DNA of 64,000 nucleotides. It comes from Bradyrhizobium genosp. SA-3. GTDB lineage: Bacteria > Pseudomonadota > Alphaproteobacteria > Rhizobiales > Xanthobacteraceae. This document shows, piece by piece, positions 43,844 to 52,202 of the stretch. How positions within the stretch are numbered: position 1 is the stretch's first letter; every line of letters begins with the position of its first letter. The notes under the pieces were generated by a model that did no database searches, was not told the origin of the DNA, and saw only the letters and a program-made list of their open reading frames with translations. The position numbers and the translations under genes were made by a program. Location of the stretch: NCBI RefSeq assembly GCF_004212635.1, contig NZ_PSRT01000004.1:1-64000 (forward strand), in the 5' to 3' direction.

Positions 43844-45901
43844 CTACCGCCACATCCCCCGCATCCTCGCCCCGATGTCGATCTTCGGGCCCTGCGCCGC
43901 GGTGCGGGCCGCACCGGGGGCGGCCTTCGGCCAGGCGGTGCGCTCGAACAGATAGACCAGTTGCTCCGGGATGAAGCGGGTGCGCGAGGCGTAGACGTGG
44001 CGGTCGCCCTTGGCGGCCTGGCCGTGGACAAAGAAGCGCTGGGGAACGACGAGGTGGAGATCGTCCTTGGCGCGCGTCATCGCGACGTAGAGCAGGCGGC
44101 GCTCCTCCTCGAGCTCGGCGCTGGTGCCGGCGCCGAGATCGGAGGGCATGCAGCCGTCGACGACGTTGAGCACGAACACCGACTTCCATTCCTGGCCCTT
44201 GGCGGAATGGATGGTGGAGAGGATCAGGTAATCTTCGTCGCGCAGGGGCGGACCGGATTTGTCGCTGGTCGCATCGGGCGGATCGAGCGTGAGCTCGGTC
44301 AGGAACTTTTCGCGCGAGGCGTAGCCGCTGGCGATCTGCTCGAGCTGCATCAAATCGGCACGGCGCGTCTCGGCATCCTCGTGGATGCGGTCGAGATGCG
44401 GCTCGTACCACAGCCGTACGCGTTCGAGATCAACAGGCCATTCCGAGTAGCGCAAATTCTGCGTCGTGCGGACAAAGTCGGTCCAATCAGCGCCGGCGCG
44501 AGCTGGCGCCGGGAGCTGGCCGAGCGCGGCGAGCGGATCGGTGCTCTCCGCCATCTGGTCCAGCACGCGCTGCGCGGTGGCGGGGCCGACGCCCGGCAAC
44601 AGATGCAGGATGCGGAAGCCTGCGACGCGGTCGCGCGGATTTTCGGCGAAGCGCAAGAGGGCCAGAACGTCCTTGACATGAGCTGCGTCGAGGAATTTTA
44701 GCCCGCCGAATTTGACGAAGGGGATGTTGCGGCGGGTCAGCTCGATCTCCAGCGGGCCCGAATGCGAGGAGGTCCGGAACAGCACCGCCTGGTGCTTGAG
44801 CAGTGCGCCTTGCTCGCGATTGGCCAGCACCTGTTCGACGATGTAGCGCGCCTGGTCGGCCTCGTCGTGCACGGTGACGAGCTGCGGCTTGTGCGACGAG
44901 GTGCGGTCGGTCCAGAGATTCTTGGTGAAGCGCTCACGCGCAAGGCCGATAACGCCGTTGGCTGCCGCCAGCACCGCTTGGGTCGAGCGGTAGTTGCGAT
45001 CGAGCGTGATCATTTCCGCGCGCGGCGAAAAGCTCTGCGGAAAATCCAGGATGTTGCGCACGGTGGCGGCGCGGAACGAATAGATCGACTGCGCGTCGTC
45101 GCCGACCACGGTGAGCCCGCGTCCATCAGGTTTCAGCGCCAGCAGGATCGAGGATTGCAGGCGGTTGGTGTCCTGGTATTCGTCGACCAGCACGTGATCG
45201 AAGCGGCCGCCGATCTCCTCGGCGATCAGCGCATCGCTCATCATCTGCGACCAGTAGAGCAGGAGATCGTCGTAATCGAGCACGTGCTGGGCCTGCTTGG
45301 CCTCGACATAGGCCGCGAACAGGCCTTTCAGCTCGGCCGCCCAGCCGGCGCACCAGGGATAATGCACCCCTAACACCTTCTCGATCTCCATCTCGGCATT
45401 GACGCAGCGCGAGTAGATCGACAGGCACGTCCCCTTGGCCGGAAAACGGCTCTCGGTCTTCGACAACCCGCGCTCGTGCCGGACCAGGTTCATCAGGTCG
45501 GCGGAGTCCTCGCGGTCGTGGATGGTGAAGGCGGGATCGATGCCGATGCGCTCGGCATATTCGCGCAAGAGCCGCGCGCCGATGCCGTGGAAGGTGCCGG
45601 CCCAGGTGAGCGCATCGCGCATGATCGCGGCGTTGTTCTCGCCGAGCACTTTTCGGGAGATGCGTTCCACGCGGCCGGCCATCTCGGCTGCGGCGCGGCG
45701 GGAGAACGTCATCAACAGGATGCGGCGCGGATCGGCGCCTGCGACGATCAGATGCGCGACGCGGTGGGCGAGCGTGTTGGTCTTGCCTGAGCCGGCACCG
45801 GCAATGACGAGCAGGGGGGCGCCCACGGTCGCGCCTTCGGCCACGCCATGCTCGACGGCGCGGCGCTGCTCCGCATTGAGCGTGTCCAGATATGTCGCCA
45901 C
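43844..45901 (-). CDS. UvrD/PcrA-family ATP-dependent DNA helicase
   Basis: 685-residue superfamily 1 (3'-5') helicase. All main motifs are seen: Q-motif LNAEQRRAV, Walker A GAGSGKTN, DEYQD (motif II), GDDAQSIYSFRAA (III), RNYRST (IV), TIHSAKGQEWKSVFV (V) and EEERRLLYVAMTRAK (VI). Shorter C-terminus than E. coli UvrD, closer to the UvrD-like short type. It probably acts in DNA repair or recombination. GTG 45901 places the Q-motif at the usual distance; an ATG at 45952 adds 17 residues. Neighbours give no functional hint. Confidence 0.92.
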   Translation of the reverse strand: MATYLDTLNAEQRRAVEHGVAEGATVGAPLLVIAGAGSGKTNTLAHRVAHLIVAGADPRRILLMTFSRRAAAEMAGRVERISRKVLGENNAAIMRDALTWAGTFHGIGARLLREYAERIGIDPAFTIHDREDSADLMNLVRHERGLSKTESRFPAKGTCLSIYSRCVNAEMEIEKVLGVHYPWCAGWAAELKGLFAAYVEAKQAQHVLDYDDLLLYWSQMMSDALIAEEIGGRFDHVLVDEYQDTNRLQSSILLALKPDGRGLTVVGDDAQSIYSFRAATVRNILDFPQSFSPRAEMITLDRNYRSTQAVLAAANGVIGLARERFTKNLWTDRTSSHKPQLVTVHDEADQARYIVEQVLANREQGALLKHQAVLFRTSSHSGPLEIELTRRNIPFVKFGGLKFLDAAHVKDVLALLRFAENPRDRVAGFRILHLLPGVGPATAQRVLDQMAESTDPLAALGQLPAPARAGADWTDFVRTTQNLRYSEWPVDLERVRLWYEPHLDRIHEDAETRRADLMQLEQIASGYASREKFLTELTLDPPDATSDKSGPPLRDEDYLILSTIHSAKGQEWKSVFVLNVVDGCMPSDLGAGTSAELEEERRLLYVAMTRAKDDLHLVVPQRFFVHGQAAKGDRHVYASRTRFIPEQLVYLFERTAWPKAAPGAARTAAQGPKIDIGARMRGMWR

Positions 45902-46030
45902 GAATCGCCCCGGTGAAAGGGGGAGAGTCGGCGATCCCGTCGCGAATCGCAATGCAGCTGGACGAAACCGGGTTTAGGATTTAGGGGGAAAGACGGCCCG
46001 AAGTTCCAGCCCGAGAAACGTGTCCCTGGC

Positions 46031-46621
46031 ATGACCGAGCTCAAGCCCGACCAGTTCGAGATGCGGCGGCTGGAATCGCTCAGCAACACCATCTTTGGTG
46101 TCGCGATGACGCTGCTCGCCTACGACCTGCCCAAGGCCGCGGTGTTCACAAGCGCCCCCGGCTGGAGCGATCTTGCCCATGTCTATTCCGGCAAGCTCGC
46201 CGGCTTTGCGCTCAGCTTCATCATCGCCGGCGTGTTCTGGATCAGCCATCACCGGCGGCTGGCGCGCCAGCCGGTCGGCAGCCGCGGAGTGGTGATCCTC
46301 AACCTGTTCTTCCTGCTCTCGATCGTGCTGCTGCCGGTGACCAACGGCCTCTATACCAATTACGCCACGAGCAACGCCGTCGCCGTGCTCTATGGCCTGA
46401 ATCTGACCGCGATCGCCGGGCTCAATGCCTGGCTGTGGTGGACGATCCTGGGCGGCTGGCGCCACGAGATCATGGCTTCGCTGTTTCCGCTGCTCGTGTT
46501 CATCCCGGGCACGATCGTTGCCGCGTTCGCGCCGCATGTCGCGCCCTTCGTCTGGTTCATCGCCTTCGGCGGGCTCCTGATCCAGCGCTTCTATATCGGG
46601 CGGACCGAGCCAGGCGCGTAA
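46031..46621 (+). CDS. TMEM175/DUF1211-like membrane protein
   Basis: 196 residues with about six hydrophobic segments. The N-terminus reads RRLESLSNTIFGVAMTLLAYDL, equivalent to the RxxxFSDxxxAIxxTLL signature of TMEM175 potassium channels, but FSD is replaced by LSN. A HHRRLARQ loop follows helix 3. Channel activity is plausible but the altered signature weakens it. It is divergent from the helicase gene. Confidence 0.82.
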   Translation: MTELKPDQFEMRRLESLSNTIFGVAMTLLAYDLPKAAVFTSAPGWSDLAHVYSGKLAGFALSFIIAGVFWISHHRRLARQPVGSRGVVILNLFFLLSIVLLPVTNGLYTNYATSNAVAVLYGLNLTAIAGLNAWLWWTILGGWRHEIMASLFPLLVFIPGTIVAAFAPHVAPFVWFIAFGGLLIQRFYIGRTEPGA

Positions 46622-46627
46622 GGCGGC

Positions 46628-47008
46628 TCACGCTGTTGTCGCGCCGAACCCATCGGCCGGCACGTAAAGCTTGACCGGGCGGATTTCGTAGACCGCCGTC
46701 GGATTGACTGCACGCAGCTTCCGCGCCGCCGCGATCGCCTCATCCTCGGTGGCGCATTCCATCAGGTGGAAGCCCAGCAACTGCTCCTTGGTCTCGGCAA
46801 ACGGGCCGTCCAGCACCATGCCCGCGCCGGGGCCGCGCAAGGTGCGGGCTTTTCGGGTCTCATCCAGACGGGCCGCCGGCCCGAACTGTCCGCTTGCCCT
46901 GAGGGGCGCTTGAACCTCGATGACTTTGGCGACGACCGCGGCGTCCTCCTCGGGCGTCCAGGACAAGACCTCGTCTTCCACGTGATAGGCCAGGATGGCG
47001 TACAGCAT
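46628..47008 (-). CDS. YciI-family (DGPF) protein
   Basis: 126-residue ferredoxin-like-fold protein with the DGPF motif (VLDGPFAETKEQLLGFHL). Such proteins often lie with ECF sigma factors, but none is near. The function of the family is poorly known. ATG 47008 has gaggtgac upstream. Confidence 0.9.
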   Translation of the reverse strand: MLYAILAYHVEDEVLSWTPEEDAAVVAKVIEVQAPLRASGQFGPAARLDETRKARTLRGPGAGMVLDGPFAETKEQLLGFHLMECATEDEAIAAARKLRAVNPTAVYEIRPVKLYVPADGFGATTA

Positions 47009-47205
47009 CGTCACCTCGTTCTTTTCTGCGCAAGCCCTAAGGACGTAGCACGGCAGCCCGTGCCGACAATCCCGAAGCAAAATATTGCGCGGCCGGCAAG
47101 CGACGAAACCGTCCTGAAACCCGATTGCGGCCATGCCGTGTGAACGCGCCCGGAAATGGTCGCGACTGATGACCACAAACAACAAGGTTTTTGCTGGAGG
47201 CGGCA

Positions 47206-47391
47206 ATGTCGGGTCACACCATCAAGATTATCTGCGATGCGCGTCGGGCGGGGCAATCGGAGCCGACCGATCTGCACGATCAAGCCGGCCATCACCGCTA
47301 TTACGGCAGCTCGGCCGAGAACGGCGGCGAGCGGATCGTGGAGAGCCGGCGCGGCAAACGCCCGCGTGCGCTCAACATCTGCGGCTTCTGA
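47206..47391 (+). CDS. Small hypothetical protein
   Basis: 61 residues, hydrophilic, rich in Arg, His and Gly (DQAGHHRYYGSSAENGGERI), beginning MSGHTIKIICDARR. An ideal ggagg site is 5 bases before ATG 47206, which makes it a real gene candidate. No domain recognised. Confidence 0.65.
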   Translation: MSGHTIKIICDARRAGQSEPTDLHDQAGHHRYYGSSAENGGERIVESRRGKRPRALNICGF

Positions 47392-47416
47392 AGTCTTCGA
47401 TGGACGCTGGTCCAAC

Positions 47417-47620
47417 ATGGCCGTCCTGCAAATATCGATCGCGGCGATGCCGTTCCTGCTCTCGCTGGCGAGCCGGACCGGCAAGGCCATCGCGCCGTGC
47501 TTGCTTGCGAGCATCTTCACTGTGCTCCTCTCCGGAGAGCCCCACCGCGCCGTCATGGCCTGGTGCGTCGGCATGCTGATCGCCGCCATCGCCCTGCGCG
47601 AGCGGCTTCGCACGGGCTGA
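47417..47620 (+). CDS. Possible small membrane protein
   Basis: 67 residues with two hydrophobic stretches (LQISIAAMPFLLSLA and AVMAWCVGMLIAAIAL) and a basic end RERLRTG. The ribosome site is weak; it follows the previous small gene by 25 bases and may be cotranslated. Confidence 0.48.
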   Translation: MAVLQISIAAMPFLLSLASRTGKAIAPCLLASIFTVLLSGEPHRAVMAWCVGMLIAAIALRERLRTG

Positions 47621-47664
47621 GCCGGCGGGCGATCTCGAACCTTCCCGATCAAGGCAAATCTGAA

Positions 47665-47700
47665 AAGGAAAAGGCGCGGCGGGGAGTGCCCCGTCGCGCC
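47665..47700 (-). terminator. Rho-independent terminator of rreB
   Basis: On the minus strand: stem ggcgcgacgggg / ccccgccgcgcc with loop cact (47673-47700), followed by TTTTCCTTTT. One G-T wobble. The T-tract direction assigns it to the minus-strand small RNA rather than to the plus-strand membrane protein gene. Confidence 0.85.
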
Positions 47701-47834
47701 CGATTTCTTGCTCGCTGGTCCAGGGCTGAGAGCGCCCCGATGCCAAGCTTTGTCTAGAGCTTAGCGGGCGATCCCAGCGAGGTGACAGCGCTTGAGATAA
47801 GACACTGGATCACCTCCTTTCGTTGGTTTCGGGA
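47667..47834 (-). ncRNA. rreB: rreB small mRNA transcript (about 165 nt)
   Basis: The region between the inferred promoter (47841-47869) and terminator (47665-47700) predicts a transcript of about 165-168 nt. This agrees with the published rreB small mRNA of Bradyrhizobiaceae (165 nt, a 17-nt Shine-Dalgarno, 14 codons, GTG start), which is known to bind 30S subunits strongly and to be weakly translated. Exact ends here are estimates. Confidence 0.85.
47761..47805 (-). CDS. rreB: rreB 14-residue peptide
   Basis: Mini-ORF of 15 codons including stop: GTG start, peptide MSYLKRCHLAGIAR. The 17 plus-strand bases 47805-47821 are identical to the 16S rRNA 3' end (ctggatcacctcctttc), so the mRNA has a 17-nt extended Shine-Dalgarno that even covers the first base of GTG. 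This is the diagnostic feature of rreB (ribosome-regulated expression in Bradyrhizobiaceae). In the described case both the long SD and the GTG lower translation, and the ribosome influences transcript stability. Confidence 0.9.
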   Translation of the reverse strand: MSYLKRCHLAGIAR

Positions 47835-47840
47835 GATTTC

Positions 47841-47869
47841 AATATAGGCTGTAGGGCCGCAGCTGTTAA
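47841..47869 (-). promoter_or_regulatory. rreB promoter
   Basis: On the minus strand, TTAACA (47864-47869) and TATATT (47841-47846) are separated by exactly 17 bases, a good vegetative-type promoter. The predicted start is near 47834, only 13 bases before the extended Shine-Dalgarno. Confidence 0.7.
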
Positions 47870-47980
47870 GGGCGGGCTGATCGGCCGGAACCGAGGCCTG
47901 TTCGTAAGGCCGGCAAGCTGCGAAAAGTCACCGTCGCGGCAGTTGAGACCGCCGTCCGGCCGTGTTAGGGAGCCCGTGAC

Positions 47981-48054
47981 GCGGGTGTAGCTCAATGGTA
48001 GAGCAGCAGCCTTCCAAGCTGAATACGAGGGTTCGATTCCCTTCACCCGCTCCA
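47981..48054 (+). tRNA. tRNA-Gly (anticodon TCC)
   Basis: Cloverleaf: acceptor GCGGGTG/CACCCGC, D-arm GCTCAATGGTAGAGC, anticodon loop CTTCCAA, T-loop TTCGATT, discriminator T, encoded CCA at 48052-48054. The 150 bases on either side contain no gene apart from rreB. Confidence 0.95.
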
Positions 48055-48210
48055 ATATTCTCAACAGCTCACGTCGCGCTTCGTCGACGATCATCGGCAT
48101 TTGCCCCTGTGCTTTCGGCATGACGGCCACACACGTGGGTCAAAGAAAACTATCGCAATGGTCTGAGCAGCGGGCGTCCCTGCTGGCATGATCGATGACG
48201 TGGGCCTGGC

Positions 48211-49101
48211 TCAGGCTCTTCGGTGGTTGAGGTATCGAAGAGCGAGCCTGATGAAATTGTGCACCACCATCGACGTCTCGTCCTCCCTGAACACCAGAAA
48301 CACATCGGCCGTGGGCGGCGAGGGCCTGATCGGGCGGAACACGATGTCGGTGGTTGTGAACCGCGCAATCGACTGCGGCACGAGTGCCACACCAAAACCT
48401 GCGGCAATCAGACTCGGGATCGACTGGGCGTCGACGACTTGCTGGGAAACCTTTGGGAGGAAGCCGGCGTCGACACAGCACTTCTGCACGTAGCGGGCGA
48501 AATCCGAGCTGTCCGGATCCAGGACGACGTGATCCTCGGAGGCGAGATCACCGAGGGCAATGCGCTTGCGGTGCGCCAGCCGATGGGTGCGGGGCACGGC
48601 AAGGACGACCTCTTCGCGCCACGCCAGCTTGCTGGTCAGGTCGCGTTCGGCGGGAATGCCGCGAATGAGACAGATGTTGGTGGTACGGCCAAGGAGCGCG
48701 GCGATCTGCAGTGCCGGCGCCTGCTCATGCACCGTCATCTTGACCTGCGGAGCGATCTTCCGGTAGGCCGCGAGCAACTCGGCGAGACGCCCGCGCAGGA
48801 TCGAGCCGGTCGCCCCGACATCCAGCGTTCCGACCATGCCGGCGCCTATCGACCGGACTTCGTCTTCGGTGGCTTTGACCTGCTGCAGGATCGCGCGCCC
48901 CCGCACCAGCATGGCTTCTCCGGCCTGCGTCATCTCAACCCTGCGGCTGGTCCTGTAGAGGAGCTGGGTCCCGAGTTCGGCCTCGAGCGCCTGGATATGC
49001 TGGCTGAGCGGCGGCTGCGAGAGGTTCAGCCGTCGGGCGGCGAGGGTGAAGCTGCGCTCTTCGGCAACCGCGATGAAGTACCGGAGCTGGCGCAGATCCA
49101 T
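48211..49101 (-). CDS. LysR-family regulator (BenM/CatM-like branch)
   Basis: 296-residue LTTR starting MDLRQLRYFIAVAEERSFT with HTH LSQPPLSQHIQALEAELG; the effector domain begins near residue 90. This branch usually binds ATAC-N7-GTAT type boxes and activates a divergent catabolic operon. Here it is divergent from the symporter and ureide genes, and an ATAG-N7-CTAT dyad overlaps its start codon, suggesting autorepression and activation of the operon by a pathway intermediate. Confidence 0.93.
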   Translation of the reverse strand: MDLRQLRYFIAVAEERSFTLAARRLNLSQPPLSQHIQALEAELGTQLLYRTSRRVEMTQAGEAMLVRGRAILQQVKATEDEVRSIGAGMVGTLDVGATGSILRGRLAELLAAYRKIAPQVKMTVHEQAPALQIAALLGRTTNICLIRGIPAERDLTSKLAWREEVVLAVPRTHRLAHRKRIALGDLASEDHVVLDPDSSDFARYVQKCCVDAGFLPKVSQQVVDAQSIPSLIAAGFGVALVPQSIARFTTTDIVFRPIRPSPPTADVFLVFREDETSMVVHNFIRLALRYLNHRRA

Positions 49102-49114
49102 AGTGAAACCCTAT
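49100..49114. promoter_or_regulatory. LTTR box ATAG-N7-CTAT
   Basis: The perfect dyad atag-tgaaacc-ctat has the T-N11-A geometry of LysR-type recognition boxes and overlaps the regulator's start codon. It lies about 190 bases from the symporter start. The rest of the gap (to 49306) has the AT-rich tctatatattgg near 49127-49138, a possible -10 region. Confidence 0.5.
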
Positions 49115-49306
49115 CAATCGTGTCATTCTATATATTGGACTTGGCAACGAGGCTGGTCAACGAATGACCGGCGGAGACCTCGCGCGTGCTGCCGCGACCG
49201 AATAGCTCCGTCCGCGGCGACTTCACGTCGCCGCCAACGATAAGAGTGGCGAAGGCTAAAGGCCGACCAAGCCAGACAAATGGAAGCCCAGCGAGCGAGG
49301 AAAGCC

Positions 49307-50641
49307 ATGCCCAAGATTTTCAAGTCACTCTTCTTCCAGGTGGTCGTTGCCCTCGCGGCCGGGATCGCTCTCGGCATGGCCTATCCGGACACCGCGCTGC
49401 AGATGAAGCCCCTGGGCGACGGCTTCATCAAGCTCATCAAGATGCTGGTGCCCGTCATCGTGTTCTGTGTGGTGGTGCAGGGAATATCGGCGGCCGGCGA
49501 CCTCTCAAAGGTAGGAAGGGTCGGCATTCGCTCGCTGCTCTATTTCGAGATCGTCACCACCATCGCCCTGATGTTCGGCATTGCGCTTGCCTATTATTTC
49601 CAGCCCGGCGCCGGAATGAACATCGATCCGAGGACGTTGGACGCCAAGGCGCTCAGCGGATTCAGCCAGACCGCGGCTCAGGTCGCCGGCGGGGGCGTCT
49701 CCGAATTCCTGATGAAGCTCATCCCCTCGACCATCGTCGGTGCCTTCAGCTCCGGCGATGTTCTGCAGGTCCTGATCGTGTCGATCATGTTTGGCTGCGC
49801 CATGTCGTTGTGCGGCGAGCGCGCGAGGCCAGTCGTCGATTTCGTCGAGCGGGTGAACGAGATCATCTTCAAGATGATGAACTTCGTCGTCCGGCTCGCC
49901 CCGCTCGGAGTCTTCGGTGCGATCGCCTTCACTGTCGGCAAGTACGGCATCGGTTCGCTCAAGCAGCTCGGGGGGCTGGTTGCCCTGTTCTATCTGGCGG
50001 TGTTCTTCTTCGTGGTCCTCGTGCTCGGAGCGATCATGCGGCTCTCGGGCTTCAGCCTGTTCAAGTTGCTCGTCTATCTGCGTGAAGAACTGATGATCGT
50101 TCTCGGCACGGCCGCAGGCGACAGCGTACTTCCGCAGACCATGCGCAAGCTCGAACAGCTCGGGATCAAGCGGTCGACGGTCGGTTTGGTCATCCCGACG
50201 GGGTACTCATTCAATCTGGATGCCTTCTCGATCTACCTGACCTTGGCGGCGGTCTTCATTGCACAGGCGACGAACACGCCGCTCGCCACGGGCGATCTCC
50301 TGGCGATCCTCGGCGTCGCGCTGCTCACCTCCAAGGGGGCTCATGGCGTCCCGGGCTCGGCCATTGTCGTTCTCGCGGCGACGCTGGCTGCCATTCCGGC
50401 CATCCCGGCGATCGGGCTGGTGCTGATCCTGTCAGTGGACTGGTTCATCGGCATCGCCCGCGCGCTCGGCAACTATGTCGGAAACTGCGTTGCCACGGTC
50501 GTCGTCGCCTCGTGGGAGGGGGACCTCGATCGCGCGAAGGCGCATCGCATCCTCGATGGTGAGATCGTTCCTTCAAGCGAGAACGTGCAGATCGATCCGG
50601 CACGCGCGAACGCTCCCGTCGCGGGCCTGCAGACGAGCTGA
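49307..50641 (+). CDS. Dicarboxylate/amino acid:cation symporter (DAACS, DctA-like)
   Basis: 444-residue membrane symporter of the DctA/GltP fold. Diagnostic segments: the helix-hairpin serine motif region SSGDVLQVLIVSIMFGCAM, the NMDGT-equivalent segment PTGYSFNLDAFSIYLTLAAVF (here NLDAFS for NMDGT-like), and TSKGAHGVPGSAIVVLAATL of hairpin 2. It imports C4-dicarboxylates or related acids with H+ or Na+. With two ureide enzymes downstream it may import a ureide intermediate or glyoxylate-like acid. ATG 49307 follows gcgagg. Confidence 0.93.
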   Translation: MPKIFKSLFFQVVVALAAGIALGMAYPDTALQMKPLGDGFIKLIKMLVPVIVFCVVVQGISAAGDLSKVGRVGIRSLLYFEIVTTIALMFGIALAYYFQPGAGMNIDPRTLDAKALSGFSQTAAQVAGGGVSEFLMKLIPSTIVGAFSSGDVLQVLIVSIMFGCAMSLCGERARPVVDFVERVNEIIFKMMNFVVRLAPLGVFGAIAFTVGKYGIGSLKQLGGLVALFYLAVFFFVVLVLGAIMRLSGFSLFKLLVYLREELMIVLGTAAGDSVLPQTMRKLEQLGIKRSTVGLVIPTGYSFNLDAFSIYLTLAAVFIAQATNTPLATGDLLAILGVALLTSKGAHGVPGSAIVVLAATLAAIPAIPAIGLVLILSVDWFIGIARALGNYVGNCVATVVVASWEGDLDRAKAHRILDGEIVPSSENVQIDPARANAPVAGLQTS

Positions 50642-50662
50642 ACGCAGAGGCATTGGGTGACG

Positions 50663-51163
50663 ATGGCGACACTCTCGATTGAGCCGTTGACGAGGCAGGC
50701 GTTCGCTCCGTTCGGAGACGTCGTCGAAACGGCAGGGTTGACGGCCCTGTCGATCAACCAGGGCTATGCCGAGCGCTACAACGAGCTCGCCAATATCGAC
50801 GTCGGCGCGGAAGGCGGACAAATCAACATCAGCTGGTTTGTCGCCTCTGCGCGGCCCGCGCCGATCGCCATTCGCCTGATGGAGCGCCATCCACTTGGAA
50901 GCCAGCTGTTCATGCCCTTGAACGGACGGGACTGGCTGGTCGTCGTCTGCACGGACCCGCACACACAATCGAGCTATCGGGCGTTCGCTGCCAAGGGCAA
51001 CCAAGGCGTGAACTATGCCCGAAACTGCTGGCACCACCCGCTTCTGGTTCTCAAGGACGCAAGCTCGTTCCTCGTCGTCGATCGAAAGGGTGGTGGTAAC
51101 AATCTCGAAGAATATTGGCTGGACGAGACGCTGCAACTCGATCTCAGGACAGCCGCAACCTGA
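50663..51163 (+). CDS. allA: Ureidoglycolate lyase
   Basis: 166-residue AllA-family cupin-like enzyme splitting (S)-ureidoglycolate to glyoxylate and urea. Family segments: LTRQAFAPFGDVVE, a late GVNYARNCWHHPLLVL and SSFLVVDRKGGGNNLEEYWL. Length matches AllA. ATG 50663 follows gggtga; a GTG at 50657 is possible. Second gene of the LysR-linked operon and upstream in order, but downstream in pathway, of the aminohydrolase. Confidence 0.93.
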   Translation: MATLSIEPLTRQAFAPFGDVVETAGLTALSINQGYAERYNELANIDVGAEGGQINISWFVASARPAPIAIRLMERHPLGSQLFMPLNGRDWLVVVCTDPHTQSSYRAFAAKGNQGVNYARNCWHHPLLVLKDASSFLVVDRKGGGNNLEEYWLDETLQLDLRTAAT

Positions 51164-51190
51164 CCACGATAACGTCCACGAGGCTTGATG

Positions 51191-52030
51191 ATGTCATCGC
51201 AAACCTATCACATCCCGCGAGGAGGCCTTCCGCCCCAGACGGATCTTCTGAGTGGCCGGGCGGTCTTTACGAACGCCTACGCCGTCATCCCCAACGGCGT
51301 GCAGCGCGATATCGTCGTCAGCCACCTGCCGCACTGGGACGACACGCGCATCTGGGTCCTGGCGCGACCGCTGTCCGGTTTCGCCGAGACGTTCTCCCAC
51401 TATCTCATGGAAATCGCGCCGGGTGGAGGAAGTGAAGTTCCCGAGCCGGACAAAGACGCCGAGGGCGCGTTGTTCGTCGTGGGCGGTCAGTTGGTCCTCA
51501 CATTGGCGGACAGGGAGCGTGAGCTCAGGCCCGGCGGCTTCGTCTATCTGCCACCTGGCTGCGCCTGGAGCATTCGCAACCGGGACCAGAGCCCGGCACA
51601 GCTTCACTGGATCCGCAAGCTGTATCAGCGCGTGCCCGGATTGGCCGAGCCCGAGGTGATCGTGACCCATGCAGACTCGGTTGAACCGGTAGCGATGCCG
51701 GGCACCGAGGGAAGGTGGGCAACCACGCGCTTCATCGATCCGGCCGACATGCGGCATGACATGCACATCAATATCGTCACGTTCGAGCCGGGTGCGACGA
51801 TCCCCTTTGCAGAGACGCACGTCATGGAGCACGGATTATATGTCCTCGAGGGCAAGGCCGTGTACCGTCTTAATCGGGACTGGGTCGAGGTCGAGGCCGG
51901 AGACTATATGTGGCTGCGCGCCTTCTGCCCGCAGGCATGCTACGCAGGAGGCCCCGGTCGGTTTCGCTATCTGCTTTACAAGGACGTCAACCGGCACATG
52001 AATCTGCGGCAGGGAGCTCCGCTGATTTGA
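51191..52030 (+). CDS. allE: (S)-Ureidoglycine aminohydrolase
   Basis: 279-residue bicupin (AllE/YlbA/UGHY type) that hydrolyses (S)-ureidoglycine to (S)-ureidoglycolate and ammonia with a metal ion. The C-terminal cupin has the metal motif FAETHVMEHGLYVLEGKAVY; the N-terminal cupin retains GGGSEVPEPDKDAEGALFVV. ATG 51191 is 7 bases from gagg; ATG 51188 and TTG 51185 are alternatives. Together with the lyase it converts ureidoglycine to glyoxylate, ammonia and urea. Confidence 0.93.
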   Translation: MSSQTYHIPRGGLPPQTDLLSGRAVFTNAYAVIPNGVQRDIVVSHLPHWDDTRIWVLARPLSGFAETFSHYLMEIAPGGGSEVPEPDKDAEGALFVVGGQLVLTLADRERELRPGGFVYLPPGCAWSIRNRDQSPAQLHWIRKLYQRVPGLAEPEVIVTHADSVEPVAMPGTEGRWATTRFIDPADMRHDMHINIVTFEPGATIPFAETHVMEHGLYVLEGKAVYRLNRDWVEVEAGDYMWLRAFCPQACYAGGPGRFRYLLYKDVNRHMNLRQGAPLI

Positions 52031-52202
52031 CCTCGAGTAGCGTCGGCTTCGTGTAGCGCCCGACAATCCGGCCCGGACCGCCGGCTTCCACGCGGCGCGG
52101 CTGCCGACTTGCAGGCGCGCCCGCACGATCGATCCGTCCAGGAACCATCACGGCAAGCATGAGTTGGCCGGTCGGGCAGGGCGAAAGTCACGAGGCTCAA
52201 CC

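Noticed and set aside
47805..47821. A fragment of 16S rRNA (exact 3' end)
   Set aside because: Only 17 bases match and they lie in place as the Shine-Dalgarno of rreB on the other strand; no further rRNA sequence flanks them.
37269..48054. tRNA genes as integration sites of a genomic island
   Set aside because: No integrase, no duplicated tRNA 3' end and no composition break seen next to any of the three tRNAs.
47810..48130. 106-codon minus-strand frame across tRNA-Gly
   Set aside because: It reads through the tRNA gene in antisense and has no motif or ribosome site.
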